Assembly: GCA_951812925.1 (NCBI GenBank)
Contig: OX638370.1
Span: 30,371,964-30,435,963, forward strand
Direction: 5' to 3'
Length of the DNA: 64,000 nt
Source of the DNA: Calliopum simillimum
Taxonomy: Eukaryota > Arthropoda > Insecta > Diptera > Lauxaniidae
Below the pieces are notes generated by a model that made no database searches, had not been told where the DNA came from, and worked only from the letters and a program-made list of their open reading frames with translations. Both the position numbers and the translations under genes were made by a program. Position 1 is the first letter of the stretch, and every line of letters starts with the position of its first letter. Shown here piece after piece: positions 45,150 to 56,096 of this stretch.

Positions 45150-45890
45150 AATAGGCCTTCTTTGAGGCCTATAGGCCAGTAGGCCTGCTGCCTTCCCTCT
45201 TTCTCCCTTTCTTTTTTACACATAATTTCATTGGGCGCCAAGGCATGGTACTATCGTTTCTAAAAGAACGCAGCAAAGCAGGCCTTCTACAATCGCTTCT
45301 AATATGAAAGGACAGAAACAGGCATGATCCATGCCCTTTTTATCTCTTTCTTTTTTATACATGATGTCATTGGGCACCACGGCCTTGCACTCATCCTTTA
45401 CAAAGAAAGCATTAAAGCAGGCCTTCTGCGATCGCTTCTGATAAAAAAGGACAGAAGCATTCATGCTGCCTTCCTTTCTTTCTATTTATACATAACACGT
45501 TTGCTTATACGAAGAAGGCAGCAATGCAGGCACATTTCGATATTCGTTAATATCGACATGTCCTATATTGGATGTCATTGATAGTTATTCTATCGTTGAA
45601 ATCCAAAATTATGTACCAAGCAAGAGATATTTACGTAGTACTTTTATTAAATACATTGAAAGGTATAATATCTGAAAAAAATCTACAAAAAAAATTAAGC
45701 AATGTAGCCTTCTATCATCGCTTCTATTAGGAAAGGACAGAAGCAGGCATGTTGCCTTCCCTTCATTCTTTATTTTTTTTACACATAATGTCTTTGGGCA
45801 CCAAGACATGACACACCAGCTTCCACAAAAAAGGGAGCAATGAAGGCCTTCTACGATCGCTTATAATATGAAAGGACAAAACTATGTTGA
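45150..45890. repeat. degenerate satellite, ~140-bp period
   Basis: The word GGCCTTCTACAATCGCTTCT, then ATATGAAAGGACAGAA and GGCATG..GCCTTCC, recurs with starts at about 45281, 45420, 45706 and 45845. The spacings are 139, 286 (two units) and 139. Each unit continues with TTTTTTACACATAATGTCAT and TGGGCACCAAGGCATG. About five units are present, some incomplete. Confidence 0.75.
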
Positions 45891-47149
45891 GAGAATCTGA
45901 AGTAAAGAAAGAGTTAGGCGTTCTAATAGTCCTGTCCTTAGAAGGCATCCGAGAAGAGATCTTTAAGAAGGCAAGAAAGAAGACCAGATTATAAGCAGGC
46001 ATTGAACATTCTCCGACTGGAAATAAAAATAATAAGCAATTTAATAGCCCAGGAAAATAAGACGAAAAAAGAGCTTCTGTGCGAAAAAATTCCCAGTGGA
46101 AATTTTTCACCGGAATTGTCTTTATTTATGCATGATACACAAACTGTGAAAAGTCCATTACAAAGTCGTGTGCGCATAAAAAGTTATTAAAGCTCAAAGG
46201 TCGCTAAAATCAGTTTTTTGCAAATATCTCGCTAATGCTAGCTTTAACAGAAAAATGTTGGTCTCCAATTTTGTAGCACAGGAAATTTCCTACAAAAGTA
46301 CGTTAAAAGTATTTGCGTACGACTTCTAGTTTAGGAGATCACCCAATTTAAAAAGCTGTTAACAGTTATGATACAAAATACTACCCATGAGTTCATATTA
46401 AAATATCTTACTTTTTAAATTGCAATAACTCTTTAAAGAGAAGTTGTAGAAACAAAATTAAAATGCCGTTTGAAAGATAATTTAATTTTCTATATACCGT
46501 ACAAAATTTTTTTTTCGAACGGCTCATGACCTTAAAAATATTCTTGAATAACCGTTAAGTCTTCGAAATTACTGGTTTTTTAAGGATATCTGCGAATTGG
46601 TAAGTACTACGATAGAAAGTAATGGGACCAAATTTGTAGAGAATTACAAGATCTACAAAAAATAAGCGATATGTGTACACATAGAAGTAACCGTTTAGAA
46701 GATATTCCAAAAAAACCCTTATAATGCCAAAAAACCGGTTTCTATTACATATTTATTACAGCCGCGCTTTCCTTAAGTTTTAAGAATTTTTCGTCTTTGG
46801 TAACTACAAGTGAAATTTTTTGTAGAACATTCTTGCAGAATTTTTGAACCCATTTTAGCCCAGTTTTTAGGAAAAGGGGTGAAAAATACCCTTAAAAGAG
46901 AGTATAATGGGTTAGTATGTTCTAGAAAAATGATGCTTGTGTGATTTCGTTACAATCTTGTGACAACGAGTTTTATCCAAAATGTAATCTCAGAGATTTA
47001 CAGTGGGGTGTAATTTGGAAAATATTGATTGTAAGAAGCCCTAATTGATTTTAACGATTTTTTGAGTTTCGGGATTAAATTTCGACTTTTTATTGTTCAG
47101 CAACTACTTAATAGTGAAATTTATAACAAATACTTCTGTAGTACATACT
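45891..47149. other. AT-rich intergenic DNA
   Basis: No gene recognised. Around 46850-46920 there are words shared with the fold-back at 7387-7650. Confidence 0.45.
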
Positions 47150-47400
47150 GACTCAATATTCCCTTGTTTTAGATGTAATTTTTGTACCTTTTTAAGAAAA
47201 GGGTAAAAATGACCCACATGTGTGGGTTGTAGAGGCTAAAATATCCTGCATAAGTTTACTGAACACATGATACACCTCAGATGTAAGGATCGTATTGTTG
47301 AATTCAACGATTTAACACAAGAATGTGTTATTTCTGCTTTTTTCATATACAGTGGGTTAAGAAAACTCAAAAATCGATTAAAAAAAACCTTTACTTTTTA
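47150..47400. repeat. second copy of the 51.8-kb element
   Basis: Words such as AAGGGTAAAAATGACCCACA, GCATAAGTTTACTGAACACA, GATACACCTCAGATGTAAGG and TTAACACAAGAATGTG match 51970-52130 in the same order. The exact ends are not resolved. Confidence 0.6.
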
Positions 47401-50399
47401 CTTTTTAACGTCTACTTTAGGAATTTCTTGGATTTTCTAATGTTTTTTTTTTGTGCCGAACCATGTAATTAAATGTTACTTATACGACATGTTGCACACG
47501 ATTAAATACGAAATAATTTTCAAGTGGCTATAACTTTTGCAAATATTATGATAAATTGTTTATTTTTTCATCATTTTAAATATAAAAACTTTATTTTTTA
47601 GAAACTGTTCTTTATGGAGTAGGTAAAATATGCACGTAACTGATTTTGAAGCTTGCATGTTTAGAAAAAAGAGTTAAACCGTAAAAATTATTGAGATTAC
47701 TAAACTTTCTTCAATTGTGTAATTCTTCATCAGTAATGGGTCAATTTATTTATTATTTCACTATGATAGCCGAATGCAGTATTTTTGACCAAGTTGGTAA
47801 AACGCCATTCATAGTATACAATTTAATTAAATAAAAGCTTTTTTCTGCAATTAAAGTTCTTACTCATCTACAATAGCAATTTAAAATTGCATAAACAGCG
47901 AAAGAGATATATACATACATACACATGTATGTGTATATACTCGCATGTCCATCCCTAGGTGAACACTCACTCATACGCAAACAGATAAACCAAACAACTA
48001 AACAGGATAACAAGTAAACAAAAATAACAACCAACATTTTTTGAATGACGACGACGACGACGGCGGCAGCAACACGCAATTTGAGGACGAAACGGGAGAA
48101 GCTAACAAGTAAAGCACACTCTAAGGTATTCTTGTGTGCGCGCCCTAACGTTGATCCTGTCAAAGGATAACTCGCATGTAGTCCATTTGGGAAAACTAAA
48201 GCTGACAAGTTATTTGCCTTATGTGTCGCGTTGCGACGCGACATAGCGCGTCATTACATTCATTCATAACATTCGATGGAATACTAATTGAGAAGGGATG
48301 AACCTTGAGGGGAAAGGAAATACAAAATATGCCGCCTACGTACTCCCATGAGGAGTGGCGCCACCGCATGGAGTTGAGTTTTTATCCTTTTCAAAAAAAA
48401 AAAAAGGAGGAAAATAAACCAAATGTCATATGTTGTCATATGTTGGCAATAAATAAAAACAAAACGATGAAAAATACAAAAAATTACGAATAGATAGAGC
48501 AATAAAAAATAAACTACAAATATCGGTGAAAAAAAAAAAAAAAAAATGGAACAAGTGCACAAAATTTTTTTTTTTTTTTTGGTTTTTATTGTGTTTGTAG
48601 CGCGATATTTAGCATTTCTTTTATGCGAGCTTTGGCGGCAATAATGGCGTGTGGTTTACGCTGGTATGAGATTGTCGCCCATTTTACACATACATGCACA
48701 TATGTGCACGTATTTGTGGGTAATGCCATGCAGTTGGATTTTTTTAGAAATTGCATGAAGAATTAAGCTGACATTTTGTCTCAAAAACTCATGAAAAAGT
48801 CATAAAAATCAAAAATCTCTAAAAAAATCAAATTTCTTATGAGGACTGCTTGATTGTTTTTTTGGCGGCCATTAAGAAACTTGTATATAATTTGAATACA
48901 ATTAGTGCGTAAGTCAAATTGCTGATAATTTTACTCTCAAGTGATATCGAACCGGAGTTATCAAAGATTTAGTTGTTAAAAATTAAGCGCATATTTTCAT
49001 GAATAAATATCACTCATACGACATGTATATAAAAATGTATGAGGTAGAAAATTTCAAATTTCACCAATTTCATACAAAAACTTTTAACAGCACGACACAC
49101 AGTGTGACGAGTGCGGCCAAAAAGGTCATAGCAAATATTAATCTTTGGTCATAGTTAAAGTCTTAAATATAAACTCAACCAGGATAGCATGTTATTAAAA
49201 GAAATTTAAAAAAATAAATAAATTATTTTAATAGCAAAGTTATACGAGCCCCGTGATTCTAAAATTGAAAGCAGACCTGTGTTACAAAACCCGTGTTATC
49301 AAACCAACTTTTTAGGAATAAATGACATTTATGATAGAGCGGATTTTGGTGTTAACCTTTTGTTTTCAGTCACTTTATTGGACATATGTTTTTTTGCTAA
49401 TTAGTGAATTCTTAAATAAACTTTGGGAGATCATAAAAAAATTACGCCGGAAAATCCCACGTTGTTTTGATTAAAAACAAAAGAGGTAAGTACAATGTAT
49501 AAATAATTGGAAAAAAAAGCTGCCCCAATGTGCGCCATTTTGTGTTTTCGAAATTTTCTAAAGTGACCTCGATTAAAATTCAATATAAAAATGGTATGCT
49601 TAGTAATGTAAAATTAAATATCTTGAAACTTAGCATAAATGTATATTGGATCATAGTACTTTTACAAAAAAAAAGTGCATTACTCAACAGGGAGTTTAAC
49701 CTGCAAAGGTATATTTGTGCCATAAAAGCCACTGACAACTTTTCAGATGTCAAAAACTAACCGAAATATGGTCACTCAAACATAGAAATTTTGTTCATGC
49801 TGTCGGAAAAACGGTTTGTATTCAAAACCAAGGAGTCTTAAGAAAAAAGTGTATCAGGCATAAATGCTAAGAATCGTTTAAGATTCAAAAATTTGACCAC
49901 AAATGTTTTAAATAATTTTGGTACTTTTTGGACAGTTTTAGTACTTTTTTTGGTACAAAATAGAAAAGCACATTTATCATCCGTGGTACAATGACAAATT
50001 TGAAAAGTAAAGAAAACAAAAAACATGAATTCAGTGTCAGTAAGCTTTTTGTCTTTCTCTTTGTGCCATATCTTTTTTCCAGCTCTGTGTGAGGGCGTAT
50101 TTTGTCGTTATTAACATTGAAAAATTTTTAATTTTTGAATTTTACCTGACTTAGTGGCAAAATATTAAAATAATTTTAAGTTTGTGCACATTTACACAAA
50201 AATACCTTTCTAATGGTGTATAATTTAAAGTCGTGCTTCATTTCTAACATAGTAAAAAAGGAAGGACAAATTTTTGTCTTGCGTATTAAAAAAAGATAAC
50301 ATTAAATATTTGTTTCAACACATACAGCTATTTATGGATTGACCACCGTTTAATTGTGTTCACGTACACAATGTTAGTTGTTAGTCGAATAATAAAACG
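47401..50399. other. intergenic DNA, no supported gene
   Basis: AT-rich, with a GAC-type trinucleotide run at 48046-48066, ACAT/GTAT-rich sequence at 47910-47940, and poly-A and poly-T tracts near 48400 and 48570. The part from 47940 to 48260 is less AT-rich. Frames up to 126 codons there are biased in composition and have no domain. Confidence 0.45.
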
Positions 50400-50860
50400 T
50401 TGCATACCGCATGGCGTTTTTAATACCTTTAACGCTGTTTCTATTTAGTGTTTCATTGGCGCTTTCGCGATACAGCGCAGAGTTTGAGTTTACTTGGTGT
50501 GCTGTAGCTGTGGCTGTTACTATTGTCGTTGCCCCGTTGTTGTGACGTTTCCACTACTTACAAGTAGCGCTAGCGCCAAGTAAAAATTGCGAGTTGTTCC
50601 TCGCTCTGTAGACATACAATATCCATTCTTAGTAGTAGTGGCATTACCCTTATCGTATGCGCGCCGCCTTGTGGTCCTTTCGTATTTTGGCCAAAACGTT
50701 GTTCAGTTGTTTTTGAAAGTTGCTCGCGTGCGGTGCACGATTTCGGTTTGTTGCCACATTCTAAAAAGTATCCATTTCTTTTGGACGCGCAAGTATCCTT
50801 TCGTGCTGCTGTGTTTCACTACTAATTACTTAAGGTCGGTTGGTCAGTGCATATCATTTT
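50400..50860 (+). other. GC-richer block, possible promoter or 5' exon of a host gene
   Basis: It differs from its surroundings in having many CG dinucleotides (TCGCGATACAGCGC, GCGCGCCGCC, TCGCGTGCGGTGCACG). An initiator-like GGTCAGTGCATA lies at about 50841. Such blocks in fly genomes often mark promoters or 5' untranslated exons. I see no matching coding exon in the window and no domain in the 110-codon frame here. Confidence 0.25.
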
Positions 50861-51787
50861 TTTTATTTTTTTTTTTTGTAAATTTTTTTTATTTTTATTA
50901 TTTTTTTTTTTTAATTTAAATTTTTAGTGCAACGCGTACCCATTTTTAATTGCATGTGGTGTAACCGTAAATTAATTCAAATGGAAAAAAATTAAAGCGG
51001 AAACGGAAGTGAAATTTCGTTTTGCTTTACAAATGGCAGCACATGTTTTTAATTTCAAAAGTTTAGTTTAAATTATAATTCTGTAGAGGTTGGCCTTTAG
51101 CGAATAAATGCGAAAAGCTTAAAGTGTGTTGGCCAAAATATTAAAGGAAGGTATATCGTTATGAAAAGTACTGTGAAATTATAGAATAATTTATAAATTA
51201 CTTATTTGCCTCCTCACGCTCGTAAATGCTTATATTGCATGCATAACAAATTTAAATTTTCCCACAAGTATTGCAATTACAATACATATTGCACAAATAA
51301 ATTATCAACTTCTTTGAGCAATTATCTTAAACGTTATCGATTGATTTGCATTTTTGAAGAATAATTACCTATTTACTTAAAAGAATAGGAAAACGTCATA
51401 ATGGGGCATTATCAAGAAGAAGTTTATTCGTGTACGGGAACATACACAAAATGCAATCATATTAGATTTATAATAACACGACTACTAAATCCAGCCACAA
51501 CAATATCAGTTAAAGTCGTTTTACTATTCTATGTTTCGAGCGGAGTTCAGAAACCTTGGATTATATTCTGCGTTAAACTACTACCTCTAATCTGTTAGAA
51601 GATAGAAATTTCCGAGGATTAAAACAGAGTGATCTTCTACACACTTTGAGATCTTTTCAATGTAAAAATGCTGCTCTTTTTCGAAAAATTGGATCCTGAT
51701 AACACGGTTCGACACAAAAAAAAAAAAAAAACACATTAGAAAATCGAAGAAATTCTTGAAGTAGAATACCCGCATATCGTAGTTTTT
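50861..51787. other. AT-rich intergenic DNA
   Basis: A 65-codon frame at 51401-51598 has no recognisable domain. Nothing else was seen. Confidence 0.45.
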
Positions 51788-52161
51788 CTCCAGCACGTCA
51801 CATTTTTTTTTTAATCGATCTTTGATGTGTTTTTATCCACTGTATATAAAAAAACAAAAATAACACATTATTGTGTTAAATCGATTAATTTAACTATATG
51901 ATCTTTACATCCGAGGTGTATCATGTGTTCAGTATGTGTTTTAGGTGTCATTTTTGTATCTTTTTAAGATAAGGGTAAAAATGACCCAGATGTGAGGGTT
52001 GTAGAGGGTAAAAATTTTCTACAAAAATATTCCTTGCAATGTTCTGCATAAGTTTACTACACACATGATACACCTCAAATGTAAGGATCATATAGTTAAG
52101 TAAATCGACTAAGCACAAGAATGCGTCATTTCTGTTTGCTGGAGTTTCTGACGTGCTGGAG
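51788..52161. mobile_element. small fold-back element
   Basis: The ends CTCCAGCACGTCA (51788-51800) and TGACGTGCTGGAG (52149-52161) are perfectly inverted. Inner arms also pair: TTAACTATATGATCTTTACA (51889-51908), then TCCGAGGTGTATCATGTGT, against ACACATGATACACCTCAAAT and GGATCATATAGTTAA on the right. The centre is near 51975. A partial copy lies at 47150-47400. Confidence 0.75.
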
Positions 52162-52451
52162 AAAATAGACGAGACTTTTAGAATTTTTTGGATTTTCTCA
52201 TGTGTTTTACAAAAGCTTGGAAATTGTCGAACAGTGTAATCAATACTTTTTTTCCGGACAAAATTATGATACCTTTTCTAGACAATTTTCGTTTTTCTTC
52301 ATATGGACCGTCCAGAATAAAAGATCTTACAGTTTCAAATAAGAGTAGGGTCAATTTTGCCGGTTTCAGTCTAACCCTTTCCGGACCGGTCCTGAACGGC
52401 TGCAAAATATGTATTTTTTTTTTTTTTTTTTTTTGCAGGCTTGTACTAAGC
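52162..52451. other. short spacer
   Basis: There is a 20-T tract near 52413-52434. No gene was seen. Confidence 0.5.
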
Positions 52452-53595
52452 TATCCCAATGTGCACAAAAACGGATGAGGATCCGTTTCGAACCCGTTAC
52501 AAGTTCATAAAGGTATGAAAAACGTTATTCCCGGTAACGGATCCATTTCGAACCCGTAACGTACATCAAAAACGAATTCAAAACGCTGTGTTTATATAAA
52601 AAAAAAAACATTTTGAAGCGCTTATTAGCGATTAAAAAAAAAATAAATAAAAAGGAAAAAGTTATCGATCCGCCTATAGTAGAATTCAAACCCAGGTAAT
52701 TCCGAAGTGCGGGCCTGTTTCGAATCCGAAACATATGCAAAAACGAATTCAAAACGGATTTGCTTTTAAATATGTGAGTGTTGTATATTTACAGAAAAAA
52801 ACCGTTTTGATGCGCTTATTAGCAATGAAAAAAAAAATAAAACAAAAAAAGGAAAAATCCACCTGTGGTAGGATTCGAACCTGGGTAAATCCGTTTCGAA
52901 TCCGTAAATACTGCAAATACGAACTCAAAACGGATTTGCTTTAATTAATTTTAATGATGATAAAAAACATATTTTTGATTTGTTATTTTTTTATCTTTTT
53001 ATTTTATTGCGTATGATTTTTAGTAAACTTTTCAAACTCTGTTTGAAGAAATGTTTTTGATTCCAAATTTGAGTATATAATATTTTTTATCAAAAGAAGG
53101 GAAGAGAAAGAACACAGAATACTTACAAAAAAACAACAGAAATTTGTTTAATCAATACAAACTTTAAATCTCAATATCACATAAGTCTACATTGGATAAG
53201 ACAACATCATATCGGTTAATAGCCTAGTTGTCTAACGTCTCGTGTATGAAAAAGGAATACCCCGGGAGCCTGGGTTCGCTTCCCGGCCGGGATAGTAATT
53301 TTTTCTTTTGTTATTTTGTTTTTTTTAATTAAAAATAAGCGCTTCACCATTTTCCTTTTTTTTATAAGCAGCATTAACATTATTAAAAGCGAATCCGTTT
53401 TGAATTCGTTTTTGATGTACGTTACAGGTTCGAAACGGATCCATAAAAGTAGAAGAAACGATTCGTTTTTTTTTTAGGAATCCTTCCCGCAAACGGATCA
53501 GTAACGGATACGTAACGGATTCCGTAACGGATAAAAAGTACGAAAATATGAACCCGTTACGGATCCGAAACGAGTCCGTTTGGCACACTGGGATA
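52452..53595. mobile_element. inverted-repeat element with repeated AACGGATCCGTTTCGAA words
   Basis: The ends are TATCCCAATGTGCAC (52452) and GGCACACTGGGATA (ending 53595), inverted with small changes. The word CGGATCCGTTTCGAACCCG and its complement occur many times near both ends and in the middle (52483, 52540, 52720, 52895, 53420, 53560). CTGGGTTCGCTTCCC and, on the minus strand, two GGTTCGAATCC-like sequences resemble RNA polymerase III B boxes. No transposase is present. Confidence 0.65.
53211..53295 (+). other. tRNA-like sequence (pseudogene or SINE head)
   Basis: An A-box-like TAGCCTAGTTGTCTAACG (53220-53237) and a B-box GGTTCGCTTCC (53273-53283) are correctly ordered. The T-stem CTGGG/CCCGG can pair around TTCGCTT. 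The acceptor ends pair only partly (TATC/GATA), and no confident anticodon arm is seen. A functional tRNA is unlikely. Confidence 0.4.
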
Positions 53596-53769
53596 TAACA
53601 TTTCTATTCAAATGTGTTTTCAAAATATAAATTTTTTTAATTCCAAGTTTGAAAAAATTATGAGATACATACTATATGTTGGTCCTGAAAGGTAAAAAAA
53701 TTTCTAAAGTTTTTTTTGGGTGGCGTCATTTTGAATTTTTCAGTTTTCAATTACCCTGAAAATCACCTC

Positions 53770-54580
53770 GGTAGAATAATTGTTATATCCTACACCCAGG
53801 GTATATTCACTTTGTCCTTCCGTTTGTAACGCAGAGAAGGAGGCGTGGCAGATATGGAACAGTATATATACTCTTGATCAGCGTCACCTCCTGAGTCGAT
53901 ATAGCCATGTCCGTCTGTCTGGCTGGCTGGCTGGGTAACGGCTGTGTGTGGAAATATATTTTTTGGGAAAACTAAGCAAGATAATTCAATGAAATTTAGT
54001 ACACAGCCTTCGTCGTCAAAGTTAGCCCGGGGGATTGAAAATGAGCGAAATCGGTCAACGGACACGCCTACTGCCCATACAAAAAATATCTTCAAAATGC
54101 TAATTTTGGAGTATATTTCACAACAATGCAACCAAAATACACATAAATACTACGAATTTTCAGCGCAAGCTTTAAGAAAAAGCTGGTAGGATTCGGATAA
54201 GAGGGCGTGGCACCTCTCATATAAGCAAAAGCTTCAAAACGCTGTACTGAAAGCGTTTTTTGAGATAATCAAACTAGATTTGACTCGGACACTAAAAACT
54301 ATAAATGCAAGCTTTAAGCAAAAACTGGATAAAATCGGACAAGAGGGCGTGGCTCCTCCCATATAAGCAAAAGCTTCAAAACGCTATTCTGAAAATATTT
54401 TTTCAGATAATCCAACCAAATTTCACTTAAATAATAAGAACTATAAATGCAAACTCTGAGAAAAAACTGGGTGAATTTGGAGGGCGTGGCACCTCCCACA
54501 TTAGCAAAATTTTCAAAATACTGCTGTGTAGGGTATTTAATGTTTGGCCAGGCCAAAGGTAACACCCTTACTAGTTCATT
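53770..54580 (-). repeat. second copy of the dispersed repeat with ~140-bp units
   Basis: The box GGGCGTGGC starts at 54203, 54345 and 54482 (spacing 142 and 137). It is the reverse complement of the box at 5863-6146. The outer word TTTGGCCAGGCCAAAGGTAA (54543-54562) matches 3769-3801 in reverse. At the other end is a GTCGATATAGCCATGTCCGT patch (53896-53915). The orientation is opposite to the 3.7-6.3 kb copy. Confidence 0.7.
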
Positions 54581-56055
54581 TTTAAGAACATATTTTAAAA
54601 CAGTTTTATGGATTTTATACGTTTATGAGAGCTTCATGGAGGATTAAAAGAAAAGCACAGGAGAACGCATAAATCCAAAGTTTTCGCTTGTATCCAAATT
54701 TAGTTACGAACAAAATGACCCATGTCCGATCAAAATGTCATGTTCAGCAAAATTAGATATGTTTACCTAGTTTGGCTGGAATATTTTAAATTCACAAAAT
54801 AACAAAATTTGCTCAAAATTCACCATGGATGATTTCTGTACAGTTTTTTTTTCTTTAATTTATTTCGAATAAACTATTTTTGTCAGTATTTCATGTAAAA
54901 AAAAGTAAAAATAAGAAATTTTAGCGAAAAAAAAGTACCTAATTTTTTACCTTTATGGAATAATCAAAAATTCTCTGACATTTCTAAAAAGCTGAGAGTC
55001 TGTTGCACTTGCTACTTAGACGCTTCATATCATTAATGTACGTCTCCATTCAATATATACCTATGGTCAAAAACTGCCCATCAAAACAGCAAAAAAAAAC
55101 TCATAACTCCTGTACCATACATTATACTATCTTTATTTCATATGACAGGTTAGTTTCTTTTCTTTCCAAAAAATATATTCTGAAAGGTCAAGAGAGTAGT
55201 AAGTGGAGCGTTTTTTTGTAATTTTAGTAAGAAAATAGTACTAAATTTAGTATTTTTTGCCAAATATGAAACAGTTTAAAGTTGCTTAAAGCCTGACCCA
55301 ATATCTTTCTTAAAATGGGCTGAACATGAAAATTGGTTAAAAAATGTTCAAGCTGTGGACAATTATGTGAAAGAGTGTTTTCAAAATTTACTGATTTTCC
55401 AGCCAAAATTTATTTTATGATTTTTATCGGTTTTGGCAACTGACGAAGCCATGTACCGAATTTCAGCGAAATTAGAGTGGGTGTGGCAATTCGATTATTA
55501 CAAACCCAGCAATGTCCACTTGATTAAAACATCACGACAATCTCCAAATTTTTTATCGGATTTGTCCAAAAAACTCTTTTGGATTTGGTTGAAACTTGGT
55601 TTACATCCTCATCTAACACTATTCTACTGAATCGCAAAATATAATAAATGCGTGGAGATTGTAGTCTTTGTTTCTATACCTTTCAATTGAGAAGCTTTGA
55701 ACTTCGATATCTAAAAACTTGAGATCTTTATTTAACGATTTCAAAATGGCATAATCCAGTCAATTTTTTGAATTTTCCAGTGACCGCAGTGTCATTTTGT
55801 TCTAAATAATATATATTTTTAGAAAATGTAAAAAAATTGTTTTTGATTTTGTGAAGATATATCTTAAATCCGCGAAGCAAAAGGAGCGATAACAAAACGG
55901 TAGAAGAAAAACCTATATACTTAACCTATCAGTTCAATAAATGTGTAAGGCCTTTATGTCCCATGTGGACAGCTAATCAGTTAAGAATAAATATATTATT
56001 TCAGACAATACTCAAGAGTTTATGACGGGTCTTTCATACCTGCTTCGATAAGAAT
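54581..56055. other. AT-rich intergenic DNA
   Basis: No gene recognised. Confidence 0.45.
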
Positions 56056-56096
56056 GTCGCAGAATCTAAGGCTTTTATGGGTACCTGGCTATCATT
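56056..56096 (+). pseudogene. possible LINE RNase H scrap
   Basis: The frame reads NLRLLWVPGYH and then a stop. The motif WVPGH is typical of RNase H domains in Jockey/I-type non-LTR retrotransposons. Only this one motif is present, so this is weak. Confidence 0.3.

Noticed and set aside
47864..48244. 126-codon minus-strand frame with a hydrophobic middle
   Set aside because: The hydrophobic part comes from GAC-repeat and simple-sequence antisense. No homology is recognised.
53211..53295. Functional tRNA gene
   Set aside because: A and B boxes are present, but the acceptor stem pairs poorly and no clear anticodon arm was found.
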